Positions 1 through 11,200 of a DNA stretch of 64,000 bases are shown here, piece by piece. The DNA is from Flavobacteriales bacterium (GTDB lineage: Bacteria > Bacteroidota > Bacteroidia > Flavobacteriales_F > PHOS-HE28): positions 3,636,235 to 3,700,234 of the forward strand of contig CP129489.1 of assembly GCA_030584065.1 (NCBI GenBank), in the 5' to 3' direction. The position numbers were made by a program, and so were the translations under genes. How positions within the stretch are numbered: the first letter of the stretch is position 1; the number at the start of each line of letters is the position of its first letter. Below the pieces are notes generated by a model. The model ran no database searches and was not told the origin of the DNA. It saw nothing but the letters and a program-made list of their open reading frames with translations.

Positions 1-1113
1 GCGCTCCTGGAAGCTCCTGCTCACCTCCAGCCGGGTCACCTCCTTGCTGTTGTTGATGCGCTGGAGCGAATCATGCACCGTGGTGTATTCCGCGTGCGCC
101 GCGTAGGCTTTCCGGTAGTCCCCCAGGCGCTCATAGGCTTGATGCAGGCAGGAAAGGCATTCGCGGCGCTGCTGCAGCAGATTGCCCTCCAGCGCGATGC
201 GCTCACCTGCCCTGCAAGCCGCCACCGCATCGCGGGCGCGGCCGGCTTTCAGCAGGAGGGTGCCGCGGTTCACATGGGTCCGTGCCAGCGGTTTGGCGGT
301 GCCGATGGCACCGAGGATGCGCTCCGCCGAATCGAGGCTCGCGAAGGCCTCAGGCAGTCGCCCCAATTGCCCGTACGCCCGTCCAAGGTTGTTGAGCACC
401 ATGCCCTGCTCAGGCTTCCGGCCCAGCTTGCGGTAGCGCTCCAGGCTTTGGCGGAAGAGGATGATCGCCGTGTCGGGCCTTCCGAGGTCGAGGAGCGTGC
501 TGCCCAGGTTCATCGCCGCCTGGGCCCGGCCTTTGTCGCTGTTCAGCGCGTCGGCCAGTTCGGCGCTGCGCCGGTAGTTCTCCAAGGCCTTGGCGGGTTC
601 CCCGAGCTCCGTGTAGAGGTTGCCGATGTTGTTGTAGGTGCCTTCGAGCCCTTCGCTGTTGCCCAGCTCCGTGTCGATGCGCAGGCTCTTCTGGAGCTGC
701 TCAAGGGCGAGCGGCAGGTCGCCGATGCTCCGGTACACGTTGCTCTGGTTGCGGTAGGTGCTCGATTGCCGCTTGAGGTCGCCCATGGACTTGGCCAGCG
801 CCATGCACTGCGAGAGGTGCTCCAATGCGGCCGCATGGTCGCCGCGCATGCTGCTCCCTACGGCGATGGTGGTATGCGCCTCGTAGATGGAACGGGCGGA
901 GCGGGCACGCGTGGCCAGTTCGAGCTGCTTCCAGGCCAGGGCCACGCCGCTGTCGGGCTGCTCGAAGACGGCTTTCCAGGCCAGCTGCTGGATCGCCTGC
1001 AGCCTGGCGCTGTCAGGCCTTCCGGTATCGCTCCACACGCGCCAGAGCGAATCGGCCTGCGCCCGCGCCGAGAGCGCAACCAGGATGAGCAGCAAGGAAA
1101 GCGGGCCCCGCAT
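1..1113 (-). CDS. exported TPR-repeat protein, 5' part only (cut by left edge)
   Basis: The frame opens at ATG 1113 and reads through the left edge without a stop, so 371 residues are visible. Residues 1-20 form a signal peptide ending SARAQA. From about residue 80 the sequence is a chain of TPR-type helix pairs, for example NNIGNLYTELGEPAKALENY and NNLGRAYGQLGRLPEAFASL, indicating an exported protein-interaction domain. Arrays of this kind in Bacteroidota often continue into a membrane helix and a histidine kinase, LuxR-type or cyclase domain; that part lies outside the window, so the output is unknown. The gene starts 26 bases after the pcrB stop on the same strand without an obvious promoter box of its own, so cotranscription with pcrB is likely. 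Confidence 0.85.
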   Translation of the reverse strand, partial: MRGPLSLLLILVALSARAQADSLWRVWSDTGRPDSARLQAIQQLAWKAVFEQPDSGVALAWKQLELATRARSARSIYEAHTTIAVGSSMRGDHAAALEHLSQCMALAKSMGDLKRQSSTYRNQSNVYRSIGDLPLALEQLQKSLRIDTELGNSEGLEGTYNNIGNLYTELGEPAKALENYRRSAELADALNSDKGRAQAAMNLGSTLLDLGRPDTAIILFRQSLERYRKLGRKPEQGMVLNNLGRAYGQLGRLPEAFASLDSAERILGAIGTAKPLARTHVNRGTLLLKAGRARDAVAACRAGERIALEGNLLQQRRECLSCLHQAYERLGDYRKAYAAHAEYTTVHDSLQRINNSKEVTRLEVSRSFQER

Positions 1114-1139
1114 GATGCGTGTATGGTCGGCGTACGGCT

Positions 1140-1892
1140 TCACCCGTGAACCGCATCGCTCATGGCGAAGATCAGTTCAGGGTCCTGCTCGAAGGCGGTG
1201 CCCACCACCAGCAGGTCCGCTCCGGCTTTGCAGAGCGCTCGCGCCGTGGCCGCATCGCGGATGCCGCCGCCCACGATGATGGGCAGCCCGACCGTGGCCC
1301 GCACCGCCGCGACCATGGCCGGGGACACGCTCCGGGGCGCGCCGCTGCCGGTGTCGAGGTAGAGGGCCCGGAGCCCCAGAAGCTCTCCGGCCATGGCGGT
1401 GGCGGCGGCAATGCCGGCCTTGTCATGGGGGATGGGGGCCGATTGGCTCACATAATGGGCGGTCGTGGTGCGGCCTCCGTCCACCAGCAGGTAGCCCGTT
1501 GGAATCGCTTCGATCCCCAGCGCCCGCACCGTGGGGGCCGCCGTGACATGGTGGCCGATGAGCAGCTCCGGGTTCCGGCCGCTGATCAGGCTCAGGAAGA
1601 GTACGGCATCGGCATGCGCGCTCAATTGGGAGGGACTGCCGGGGAAGAGCACCACCGGACGGTCGCTCCACTCCTTCACCCGCCGCACGCAGCGGTCGAA
1701 GGAGGACGAGGTGAGCAGGCTACCGCCCACCAGGAGCAGGTCGGCGCGCGCCATGCAGGCGTTGTGCACGGTGCGCTCCAGGGCCGCCTCATCCTGCCCG
1801 AAATCGGGATCGATGAGCACGGCCAGCAGCTTCCGTCCCGAACCCTTGGCCTCCTCGATGTGTTCCAGCACGCGGCCCATGCCCGCGAACAT
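1140..1892 (-). CDS. pcrB: geranylgeranylglyceryl/heptaprenylglyceryl phosphate synthase
   Basis: A TIM-barrel prenyltransferase that transfers a polyprenyl chain from its diphosphate to sn-glycerol 1-phosphate, the first step of an archaeal-type ether lipid route also found in Bacteroidota and Firmicutes. Visible signatures are AVLIDPD (residues 24-30), the [15 protein letters not shown] loop, the [11 protein letters not shown] segment and the glycine-rich phosphate site [11 protein letters not shown] near the C terminus. Length (250 aa) is normal for the family. ATG 1892 gives the longest frame, but a promoter-like TATGTTCG box overlaps it at 1886-1893, so ATG 1880 (246 aa, beginning [10 protein letters not shown]) is a serious alternative. 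It is divergent from ahcY and precedes the TPR gene. Confidence 0.9.
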   Translation of the reverse strand: MFAGMGRVLEHIEEAKGSGRKLLAVLIDPDFGQDEAALERTVHNACMARADLLLVGGSLLTSSSFDRCVRRVKEWSDRPVVLFPGSPSQLSAHADAVLFLSLISGRNPELLIGHHVTAAPTVRALGIEAIPTGYLLVDGGRTTTAHYVSQSAPIPHDKAGIAAATAMAGELLGLRALYLDTGSGAPRSVSPAMVAAVRATVGLPIIVGGGIRDAATARALCKAGADLLVVGTAFEQDPELIFAMSDAVHG

Positions 1893-1893
1893 A
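1886..1893 (-). promoter_or_regulatory. candidate -7 promoter box of pcrB
   Basis: TATGTTCG read on the minus strand. It overlaps the first possible start (ATG 1892) and lies 5 bases before ATG 1880, which favours the shorter protein. Confidence 0.35.
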
Positions 1894-1922
1894 GGGAAAG
1901 GCCTTGTTCGTCAGGAAGGCCG

Positions 1923-1930
1923 TAATTTCG
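1923..1930 (+). promoter_or_regulatory. candidate -7 promoter box of ahcY
   Basis: TAATTTCG, 8 bases before ATG 1939. A TTG at 1904-1906 lies 16 bases upstream, close to where a Bacteroidota -33 element would be. Confidence 0.5.
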
Positions 1931-1938
1931 CCGACCCT

Positions 1939-3264
<1,326 letters not shown>

Positions 3265-3285
3265 TCGGTGCTTCCATCCTGGCGC

Positions 3286-3311
3286 GAAGCCCGGCCCCAA
3301 GGCCGGGCTTC
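3286..3311. terminator. hairpin terminator between ahcY and the Rieske-like gene
   Basis: A perfect 11-bp inverted repeat (arms 3286-3296 and 3301-3311, loop CCAA) between convergent genes. The plus strand continues CCGTATTTGG; there is no long U tract. Confidence 0.65.
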
Positions 3312-3412
3312 CGTATTTGGCGCTCCCTGCCGCCTGGAGCGTGACATGGCATCCTTCGGGCCGGGCCGCCGTGCGGCATCACCGGACCGCAGAGGCGTGC
3401 GCAACGGCCTGC

Positions 3413-3850
3413 TCAGTTGTAGATGCGCAGCACCGTCCCGTTGAAGGAGGTGTTGTAGGGCTTCAGGGGCAGCGCGGATGGACCCTGCACCACAGCGCCG
3501 CTGCTGATGAGGAAGGCTGACCCGCAGCACATGGTGTCGCGGGCGATGACCTCGCTGCTGTCCACCACCACGCGGCAGAGGTCAGATGTCCGGTAGGGGC
3601 AATGCCGGTCGAGCGCCATGAACTCCGACTGCCCCACCCGGAAGACGATGATCCCCTGGGATCCCCCGCTCAGGTAAAGCCAGCCGCCCGGGACGGCCAG
3701 GTCGGCGTAGGCGGGGTTGTTCACATTGATGGAGATGTCGACCGTAACGGGTGGCACGCCGCCTGAAGAGGGCTTGCGGCAGGAAACGGCCAGGCAGAAC
3801 GAACCGGCCACGGCCGCAAGGGTCAGCTTCAGCGCGGATGAGCGGGTCAT
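3413..3850 (-). CDS. Rieske-like lipoprotein with altered cluster ligands
   Basis: A 145-residue exported lipoprotein: signal sequence followed by a lipobox-like AVSC with the lipidated Cys at residue 24. The rest has the layout of the small Rieske lipoproteins of Bacteroidota: a GGSQGIIVFRVGQSEFMALD strand region, a first ligand loop (RHCPYR), a second loop (MCCGSAF) and the GPSALPLKPY ending. The usual Cys-x-His and Cys-x-x-His pairs are not intact: the first loop has Tyr where His is expected and the second has a Cys pair with no His. Cluster binding is therefore uncertain. ATG 3850 is chosen over an upstream TTG because it directly precedes the hydrophobic signal. It is divergent from the gene at 3925. 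Confidence 0.75.
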   Translation of the reverse strand: MTRSSALKLTLAAVAGSFCLAVSCRKPSSGGVPPVTVDISINVNNPAYADLAVPGGWLYLSGGSQGIIVFRVGQSEFMALDRHCPYRTSDLCRVVVDSSEVIARDTMCCGSAFLISSGAVVQGPSALPLKPYNTSFNGTVLRIYN

Positions 3851-3876
3851 GGTCCGTTGCGTGTCCAATGAAGGAA

Positions 3877-3884
3877 CGAAGGTA
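3877..3884 (-). promoter_or_regulatory. candidate -7 promoter box of the Rieske-like gene
   Basis: TACCTTCG on the minus strand, 26 bases before ATG 3850. Confidence 0.5.
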
Positions 3885-3912
3885 GGCAGGAACGCGAGCG
3901 GGGCCGAGGCCT

Positions 3913-3920
3913 TAACCTTG
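3913..3920 (+). promoter_or_regulatory. candidate -7 promoter box of the small basic protein
   Basis: TAACCTTG, only 4 bases before ATG 3925, implying a leaderless or nearly leaderless transcript. Confidence 0.4.
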
Positions 3921-3924
3921 CGCC

Positions 3925-4224
3925 ATGCGCCTCCGACCGCCGTTCTGGGCCCTCGCCGCGATGCTGGCCCTTGCGCCGCACGCGGCCATGGCCCAGGACG
4001 AGGGCATCAGCCAGCGCAAGCAGGAGCGCAACCTCGCCAAGAAGGAGCGGGAGGAGAAGAAGGCCAAGGCGAAGGAGGAGAAGGCCGACCGCAAGCATCA
4101 CCTCTCGCTGCAGGACAAGGCCACGCGCAAGCGCATCAAGCAGCACACGCGCCGTGCGGACCGGCATGGCAGCGGCAGGCACCGCGATGGCTTCCCGGCC
4201 CGGCTGTTCCGCCGCAAGCGCTGA
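3925..4224 (+). CDS. small secreted highly charged protein, function unknown
   Basis: A 99-residue protein with a clear signal peptide (MRLRPPFWALAAMLALAPHA, cleaved near AMAQ). The mature part is almost entirely Lys, Arg, Glu and His, including NLAKKEREEKKAKAKEEKAD, and ends in a basic tail (FPARLFRRKR). It is probably an exported helical or disordered polycation. I recognise no family. The gene is monocistronic, divergent from the Rieske-like lipoprotein, and followed by about 250 bases leading to the TonB receptor operon. A real gene is supported by the signal peptide and the promoter box directly upstream. Confidence 0.6.
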   Translation: MRLRPPFWALAAMLALAPHAAMAQDEGISQRKQERNLAKKEREEKKAKAKEEKADRKHHLSLQDKATRKRIKQHTRRADRHGSGRHRDGFPARLFRRKR

Positions 4225-4420
4225 TCCCTGGATCGTAAACAACGCCCCGTGAATGGCAGCGCTCCTAGCAATTGGTCCAAGGCGGCAAGGGTATCTTTCC
4301 CCCATGTTGCCCGAAGCGCTCCCCAAGGCCGTTGCGAAGGATGGCCGTGCACCCGGCAAGACCTCCGGAAACGGCCGTCCGGCGCGGAAAAGCGAAAATT
4401 CCGCCGAATCGTTTCCTTTC

Positions 4421-4428
4421 TATATTAG
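4421..4428 (+). promoter_or_regulatory. candidate promoter of the TonB receptor operon
   Basis: TATATTAG in an unusually AT-rich pocket (4385-4430), 46 bases before ATG 4475. A second box, TATCTTTC at 4292-4299, lies further upstream. Confidence 0.4.
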
Positions 4429-4474
4429 CGCCCCCTCGTTGCGCAGTTCAGCAGAACGTTAAACCTGACCGTTG

Positions 4475-7400
4475 ATGGTGAGAAGGCTATCCACCGCAGT
4501 CGCCCTTTGTTTCATCGCAGCGTTCCCGGCGCTCGCCCAAGTGGGCACCGGCAGCCTCAAGGGCAAGATCTCCGATAAGAAGACCGGCGAACCGCTGCCG
4601 TTCGTGAACATCATCGTGGAAGCCCGGGGCAGCCAGGTCACCGGCGGCGCCACCGACTTCGACGGCAACTACTTCATCAAGCCCATCGATCCGGGCACCT
4701 ACGATGTGGTGGTGAGCTATGTGGGGTACCAGCCCTACAAGCAGACCGGGGTGGTGGTCAACAGCAACATCATCACCTTCCTCAACATCCAGCTCAATGC
4801 GGGCATCGAGCTCAAGGAGTTCGAGGTGGTGCAGTATTCCGTGCCCCTCATCAACAAGGACGGTGGCGCTTCCGGCGGCACCGTGACGCGCGAGGACATC
4901 GCCCGCATGCCGGGCCGCAGCGCGGCGTCCATCGCCACCACGGTGGCCGGCGCCAGTGATGCGGGCACGGGGGGCGGCATCAGCATCCGGGGCGCGCGCA
5001 CCGAGGCCACCTATTACTACATCGATGGCGTGAAGGTGCCGGCCGGTGCAGGTACCGGATTGCCCAAAGGGGCCATCGAGGAGGTGCAGGTGATCACCGG
5101 CGGTGTGCCCGCCAACTACGGCGATGTGACCGGTGGCTTGATCAACATCACCACTCGTGGTCCGAGCCGGCAGTTCTTCGGCGGCGCGGAATACCTTACT
5201 TCCGGCTACAAGGTGGGAAAGGATATCACGGATATCGTCGGTCTGGACAAGTTCGCCTTCAATCAGGTGGAGGCGAGCTTGAGCGGCCCGCTGCTGTTCC
5301 GCAAGGACAGCCTGGGCAACAAGTCCAAGCCCCTCATCGGCTTCTTCATCAGCGGCCAGTACACGAACGCGGTGGATCCCAGCCCGAGCTATATCGGTGA
5401 TGTGCGCCTGCGCGCGGATGTGCGCGACCGGCTGGATGCCAACCCCGGCGTGATCCTGAACACCGGGACCGATGTGGCGCTCGTGCCCGCCAGCGAATTC
5501 CTGCGCGCCGGTGATGTGGAGACCATCCGCACGCGCCAGAATGCCGGCCAGACCAGCTTCACAGCCTCCGGTAAGATCGACATCGCCACCACCCAGACGG
5601 TGAACCTCACCCTCGGCGGCTCGCTGGACTATTCCAACCGCCAATCCTACAACCGCCGCAATGCGCTGCTCAACGCCGACCGCAACATCAGGACCAAGGA
5701 GACGAGCTGGCGCGCGTTCATCAAGTACACCCAGCGTTTCGCCAACCGCACCGCCGAGGAGGAGAAGCGGAGCACCATCAAGAACGCCTTCTACAGCCTG
5801 CAGCTCGATTACAGCAGCTACCTGAACAACGTGGAGGATTTCGTGCATGGTGACCGCCTCTTCGACTACGGGTACGTGGGCCGGTTCACCACCTACCGTG
5901 CGCCGCAATTCGAACTGCGCGGGGCCCGCTGGGTGCAGACCGGCGCGCGCGACACCTTGGTCACCTTCACCCCAGGCACCCAGAATCCGGCCCTCGCGGA
6001 CTTCAACAGCTACTACTTCAACGCCCTTCCCCGCGAGCAGTACCCCGTGGCCAATCTCTTCGGGGCTGAAGTGGATGTCCCCGGATACCTCGGCTACTTC
6101 CAGGACCGGATCGAGACCCAGCGCCGCGGTGTGCTTTGGAACGGCGACCGCCCCATCGCGCTCTACCAGATGTGGAACAACCCGGGCTTCATCGATGATC
6201 CCAACGGAGCCGAGTTCCGCAAGCGCCAGAACGACCAGATCCGCTTCACCGCAATCGGCAGCGCCGATATCGGCCAGCACGCGGTGAGCGTGGGCGTGGA
6301 GTACGAGCAGCTCACCCAGCGCCGCTACGACCTGGTGCCCACCGGCCTCTGGACCCGCGCACGCGGCCTCACCAACTTCCACATCGAGAACTTCGTTCCC
6401 GATTCGCTGCCGCCCAGCGATATCGTTGAGCTGCCCAACAGCCCCTTCCCATTCCACTTCTACGACCGGCTGGTGGGCGATGACCAGCGCTTCTTCGACC
6501 GCAGCCTGCGCCAGCGCCTCGGCCTCGATCCCAACGGCACGGACTACATCGATGTGGATGCCCTCGACCCCAGCGCGCTCGCGCTCGACATGTTCGATGC
6601 GGACGAGCTCATCAATGCGGGCAACAACCTGGTCTCCTTCGTGGGCTACGACTACCTGGGCAACCGCCTCACCCGCAAGCCCAGCTTCGATGACTTCTTC
6701 ACGGAGCTGGATGAGCGCGGCCGTTACACCCGTGCCCAAGCGCCCTTCCAGCCCATCTACATGGCGGGCTATATCATGGACAAGTTCGCCTTCGACGACA
6801 TCATCTTCAACGTGGGCGTGCGCGTTGACCGCTACGATGCCAACCAGAACGTGCTGAAGGACAAGTACCTGTGGCGTGAGGCCTACAAGGCCGGCGATGC
6901 GGTGCCGGTGTCCGCCATCCAGCAGCAGCTCAGCAACCGCCCGAGCAACATCGGGGATGATTTCGTGGTGTACGTGGACGACTACGAGGACCCGAACGCG
7001 GTGCGCGGCTACCGCGACGGCGATACGTGGTACAGCGCCACTGGCGTGGAACTCGCGGACGGCAACTCCATCCAGCAGGGCGGTCGCATCCGTCCATACC
7101 TCATCGGCGGCGACGACCGCAGCGAGCTGCAGGGCACTTCGCCCATGACCCGCTCGGCCTTCAGGGACTATACGCCGGTGGTGAACATCATGCCCCGCAT
7201 CGCGTTCTCCTTCCCGATCAGCGATGAGGCCGTGTTCTTCGCGCACTACGACGTGCTGACGCAGCGCCCGAACGCCATCCAGTCGCGCGGCGACCTGGTG
7301 AGCTACGCCTACATCGAGCAGAACAACGATGTGCTGAACAACCCCAACCTGAAGCCCACCAAGACCATCGACTACGAACTGGGCTTCCAGCAGGTGCTCG

Positions 7401-8233
7401 GCAAGGCCTCCTCGCTGAAGATCGCGGCCTTCTACCGCGAGCTGCGCGACCAGATCACGGTGCGCAACGTGGTGAACGCCTGGCCGCGCGACTACCGCAC
7501 CTATGACAACTTCGACTTCGGCACGGTGAAGGGCTTCACCGCCACCTTCGACCTGCGCAGGACCGGCAACGTATGGATGCGCGCCAGCTATACCCTGCAG
7601 TTCGCCGATGGCACCGGCTCCGGGCCCACCACGGGCATCAACCTGATCAACAGCGGCCAGCCGAACCTGCGGACCATTTCGCCGCTCGACTTCGACCAGC
7701 GCCACCGCTTCCAGACCACCTTCGACTTCCGCTATGGCCGCGGCAAGGACTATAACGGTCCCATGCTCTTCGGCAAGCCCATCCTGCAGGGCACCGGCGT
7801 CAACATGGTGAACATCCTGGGCAGCGGCACGCCGTACAGCCGCAGCTCGCAGGTGGTGAGCGAGGCCACGGGCGCAAGCAACTATCGCCTCGACGGCACC
7901 CTGAACGGTGCCCGCCTCCCGTGGCAGTTCACCACGGACATGCAGATCGACCGTGACATCCCGCTGACCTTCGGCGGCAAGGATGGCGACAAGGCGAAGA
8001 GCGCCGACCTCAACGTATACCTGCTGATCACCAACGTGTTCAATACCGAGAACATCACCGGTGTGTACCGCTTCACCGGTTCGCCCGTGAACGACGGCTA
8101 TCTGGCGCAGCTCACGGACCGCTCGCAGACCGATCCCGACGCCTACCGCGACCTCTACACGATCAAGAACAACGAGCCCAACAACTTCGGCGCGCCGCGC
8201 ACCATCCGGTTGGGCGTTCGCCTGAGCTTCTGA
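4475..8233 (+). CDS. TonB-dependent outer-membrane receptor with carboxypeptidase-like N-terminal domain
   Basis: A 1252-residue outer-membrane protein. Signal peptide residues 1-21 (ending FPALAQ), then a carboxypeptidase regulatory-like fold (GSLKGKISDKKTGEPLPFVN through VSYVGYQPYKQTGVVV, about residues 25-105), then a plug domain (SIRGARTEATYYYIDGVKVP; GAIEEVQVITGGVPANYGDV), and a long beta-barrel ending in an aromatic residue (IRLGVRLSF). No SusD partner is nearby, so this is not a standard polysaccharide utilisation locus; the substrate is unknown. ATG 4475 is chosen over the adjacent TTG. The stop overlaps the start of the next gene by one base (TGATG), so the two are translationally coupled. 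Confidence 0.93.
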   Translation: MVRRLSTAVALCFIAAFPALAQVGTGSLKGKISDKKTGEPLPFVNIIVEARGSQVTGGATDFDGNYFIKPIDPGTYDVVVSYVGYQPYKQTGVVVNSNIITFLNIQLNAGIELKEFEVVQYSVPLINKDGGASGGTVTREDIARMPGRSAASIATTVAGASDAGTGGGISIRGARTEATYYYIDGVKVPAGAGTGLPKGAIEEVQVITGGVPANYGDVTGGLINITTRGPSRQFFGGAEYLTSGYKVGKDITDIVGLDKFAFNQVEASLSGPLLFRKDSLGNKSKPLIGFFISGQYTNAVDPSPSYIGDVRLRADVRDRLDANPGVILNTGTDVALVPASEFLRAGDVETIRTRQNAGQTSFTASGKIDIATTQTVNLTLGGSLDYSNRQSYNRRNALLNADRNIRTKETSWRAFIKYTQRFANRTAEEEKRSTIKNAFYSLQLDYSSYLNNVEDFVHGDRLFDYGYVGRFTTYRAPQFELRGARWVQTGARDTLVTFTPGTQNPALADFNSYYFNALPREQYPVANLFGAEVDVPGYLGYFQDRIETQRRGVLWNGDRPIALYQMWNNPGFIDDPNGAEFRKRQNDQIRFTAIGSADIGQHAVSVGVEYEQLTQRRYDLVPTGLWTRARGLTNFHIENFVPDSLPPSDIVELPNSPFPFHFYDRLVGDDQRFFDRSLRQRLGLDPNGTDYIDVDALDPSALALDMFDADELINAGNNLVSFVGYDYLGNRLTRKPSFDDFFTELDERGRYTRAQAPFQPIYMAGYIMDKFAFDDIIFNVGVRVDRYDANQNVLKDKYLWREAYKAGDAVPVSAIQQQLSNRPSNIGDDFVVYVDDYEDPNAVRGYRDGDTWYSATGVELADGNSIQQGGRIRPYLIGGDDRSELQGTSPMTRSAFRDYTPVVNIMPRIAFSFPISDEAVFFAHYDVLTQRPNAIQSRGDLVSYAYIEQNNDVLNNPNLKPTKTIDYELGFQQVLGKASSLKIAAFYRELRDQITVRNVVNAWPRDYRTYDNFDFGTVKGFTATFDLRRTGNVWMRASYTLQFADGTGSGPTTGINLINSGQPNLRTISPLDFDQRHRFQTTFDFRYGRGKDYNGPMLFGKPILQGTGVNMVNILGSGTPYSRSSQVVSEATGASNYRLDGTLNGARLPWQFTTDMQIDRDIPLTFGGKDGDKAKSADLNVYLLITNVFNTENITGVYRFTGSPVNDGYLAQLTDRSQTDPDAYRDLYTIKNNEPNNFGAPRTIRLGVRLSF

Positions 8234-11200
8234 TGAACCGATACCGCACGAACATGAAAGGCCTACACAGCGCAACCACCAGAACCTTCGCTCTGAGCAT
8301 GGCCTTGCCCCTCGCCCTCGTGGCGGCGGCATGGAATCCGCCTTCCACCAGTGGCATGCAGCAGCGTGGCGGCGGGGCCCCGAAGGCGGGGGCCTGCTCA
8401 CCGGCCACGCAGGTGACGCAGCTCGACTACAACAACGTGCGCGCCGTGATCGAGAACGGCGGCAACGTGTGGACCCGCCGGAGCGGCACGGGCCGTTCGG
8501 GGTACGAGGTGCCGAAGACGGATGACTTCAGCGGGGCCAATGCGATCTACGCCGGCGGTCTCTGGATGGGCGGCGAGTCCTCGGCCGGCCAGCTCAAGCT
8601 CGCAGCGGTGCTGTACCGTGCCTCGGGCAACGACTTCTGGCCCGGTCCGCTGAACCGCTCCGATGCCAGCGTGACCCCCGATGTCTGCCAGGCCTATGAT
8701 AAATTCTGGACGACCAGGCGTGCCGAGGCCGAGGCGCACCTGGCCTGGATCAACTGCGTGAACACCCCGGGCTGCGATGTGGCCGAGCTCTTCCCCGAGG
8801 GGTACTCGGTCCCGCCCACCTTCCTGCAATGGCCGGCCTTGGGCGATCCGGAGGTGAACCAGGACCTCTACCTCGCGCCCTTCCTCGACTACAATGAGGA
8901 CGGCAGCTACAACCCCTATGACGGCGACTATCCGGATTACGGGTTCGACCAGACCGTGGAGGCCTGCAAGAACAAGCGCCGTGACGACCCCGTGCCCCTG
9001 TTCGGCGATTACAACATCTACTGGATCTTCAACGACAAGGGCGATGCCCATACGGAGACCCAGGGCCAGCCCATCGGCCTCGAAGTGCGCGCACAGGCCT
9101 TCGCCTTCAGCGCGAACAACGAGATCAACAACATGACCTTCTACAACTACACGGTCATCAACTGGGCCTCGCAGACCCTGGTGAACACCTACTTCGGCCA
9201 CTTCGTGGATCCCGATCTGGGCTGCTCGAACGATGACTTCACCGGTTGCGACGTGCGTCGCGGGCTGGGATACGTGTACAACTGGCAGGACGTGGATCAG
9301 GCCTGCCTCGGAGCCGTGGGCTACGGCGGGCCGGCACCGCCGCCGCCCGCGATCGGGGTGGACTTCTTCGAAGGCCCGTTCCAGGATTCCGATGGAACCG
9401 ACAATCCTGGCCCCCAGACCTATCTGGAGAACTTCGACTGCGTGCAGGCGCAACTGCAGGGCGGTATCCCCTACAAGGGCATCGGTATCGGCTATGGCGA
9501 TGGAATCGTGGACAACGAGCGTTTCGGCATGCGCGCATTCCTCTACTTCAACCGCGAGGCGCCCAACGCCAACATGACCGACCCGAGCATTGCGGGCCAC
9601 TACTACAACTATCTGCGGAGCATCTGGCGCAACGGTGTGGAGATGACGCACGGCGGCAATGGCTACGATGCTTCGGGCAACGGCATCCGCACGTTCTACA
9701 TGTTCCCGGGCACCACCGACCCCGTGGGCTGGGGAACCAACTGCGCGCCCCAAGGGGATTGGCACGATGAGGACCGCACGCTGGTGGACCGCCGCTTCGT
9801 GCAGAGTGCGGGGCCCTTCACCCTCGAGGCCGGTGCATTCAACAACATCACGGTGGGGGTTGTGTATGCCCGCTCACCCGTCGGCAGTGCCGCATCCAGT
9901 CTCGGTCCCCTGCGCGTGGCCGATGACAAGGCGCAGGCCCTCTTCGACAACTGCTTCAAGATCCTCGATGGCCCGGATGCACCTGACCTCACCATCCGCG
10001 AACTGGACCGCGAGCTGATCCTCTACATCACCAACCCGGCGGGCAGCAACAACGAGAACGAGGCCTACCAGGAGCTCGACCCCATCATCCCGTTGGACAA
10101 CGGCCTGGGTGGACCGCCCTACGACCGCTTCTACCGGTTCCAGGGCTACAAGATCTACCAGATGAAGAACGCCGAGGCCAGCGTGGCGGATCTCGACAAC
10201 GTGGAGCTCGCCCGACTGGTCTACCAGGGCGATGTGCAGGACGGCATCGGCCAGATCATCAACTACCCCTACGACGAGACCATCCAGCAGGTGGTGCCCA
10301 CCGAGCAGGTGAACGGCGCGGATCAGGGCATCCGCCATGCCATCCGCATCACCACGGACAGGTTCGCCCAAGGCGATCCGACGCTGGTGAACTTCAAGTC
10401 GTACTACTACATCGCCATTGCCTACGGCTACAACAACTACGAGGACTACAATGTGAACGAGGGCACCGGCCAGGCCTTCCCTTACGTGGCCGGCCGTAAA
10501 GCCGCCTTCGGTTCCATCCGCACCTACGTGGGAATCCCGCACAAGCCCGGTGCCGAGTCCTTCGGAACCCGGCAGAATGCGAACTACGGCGATGCCCTTC
10601 AGATCACCCGTCTCGAGGGCCAGGGCAATGGCAATCTCGAGATCGAGCTCGATCAGGCTACGGAGAACGCCATCGTCGCTTCCAGCCCGTGGCGGAAGGA
10701 TGAGTTGACCTATAAGCGCGGGCTCGCCCCTATCGAAGTGAAGGTGGTGGATCCGCTGAAGGTGCCCAACGCCCAGTTCGAGGTGTGGTTCCAGGATTCG
10801 ATCACCCCGGGCAACCTGGATGACGCCTATTGGTACCTGAAGAATGCGACCACGGGCGAGACCGCCTTCGCCCAGCGGGCCATCGACATGCCCTATGAGC
10901 GCCTCTTCCCGGAGTACGGCATCTCGGTCACCATCGGCCAGGCATACTTCCGCAATACCTACACCAAGCCCCTGGGCCTGGGCTCCATCGAGTTCGCCGA
11001 CCCCTCCAAGGCCTGGTTGACGGGCATCCCCGATGCCGACGGCCTCTCCGTGTTCAACTGGATCCGCAGCGGCAACTTCGTGGACGGTGAGAACACCCCC
11101 GCACAGTATTCCGACCGAACGGGTATTGATGATGAGCAGACCTACGAGAAGCTGCTCGGCGGGACGTGGGCGCCCTGGCCGCTCGTGGGCGGCGCTGACT

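Noticed and set aside
4487-8401. A 1304-codon minus-strand open frame opposite the TonB receptor
   Set aside because: The plus-strand product has a signal peptide, plug and barrel; the opposite frame is Val/Ala/Gly-rich with no recognisable domain.
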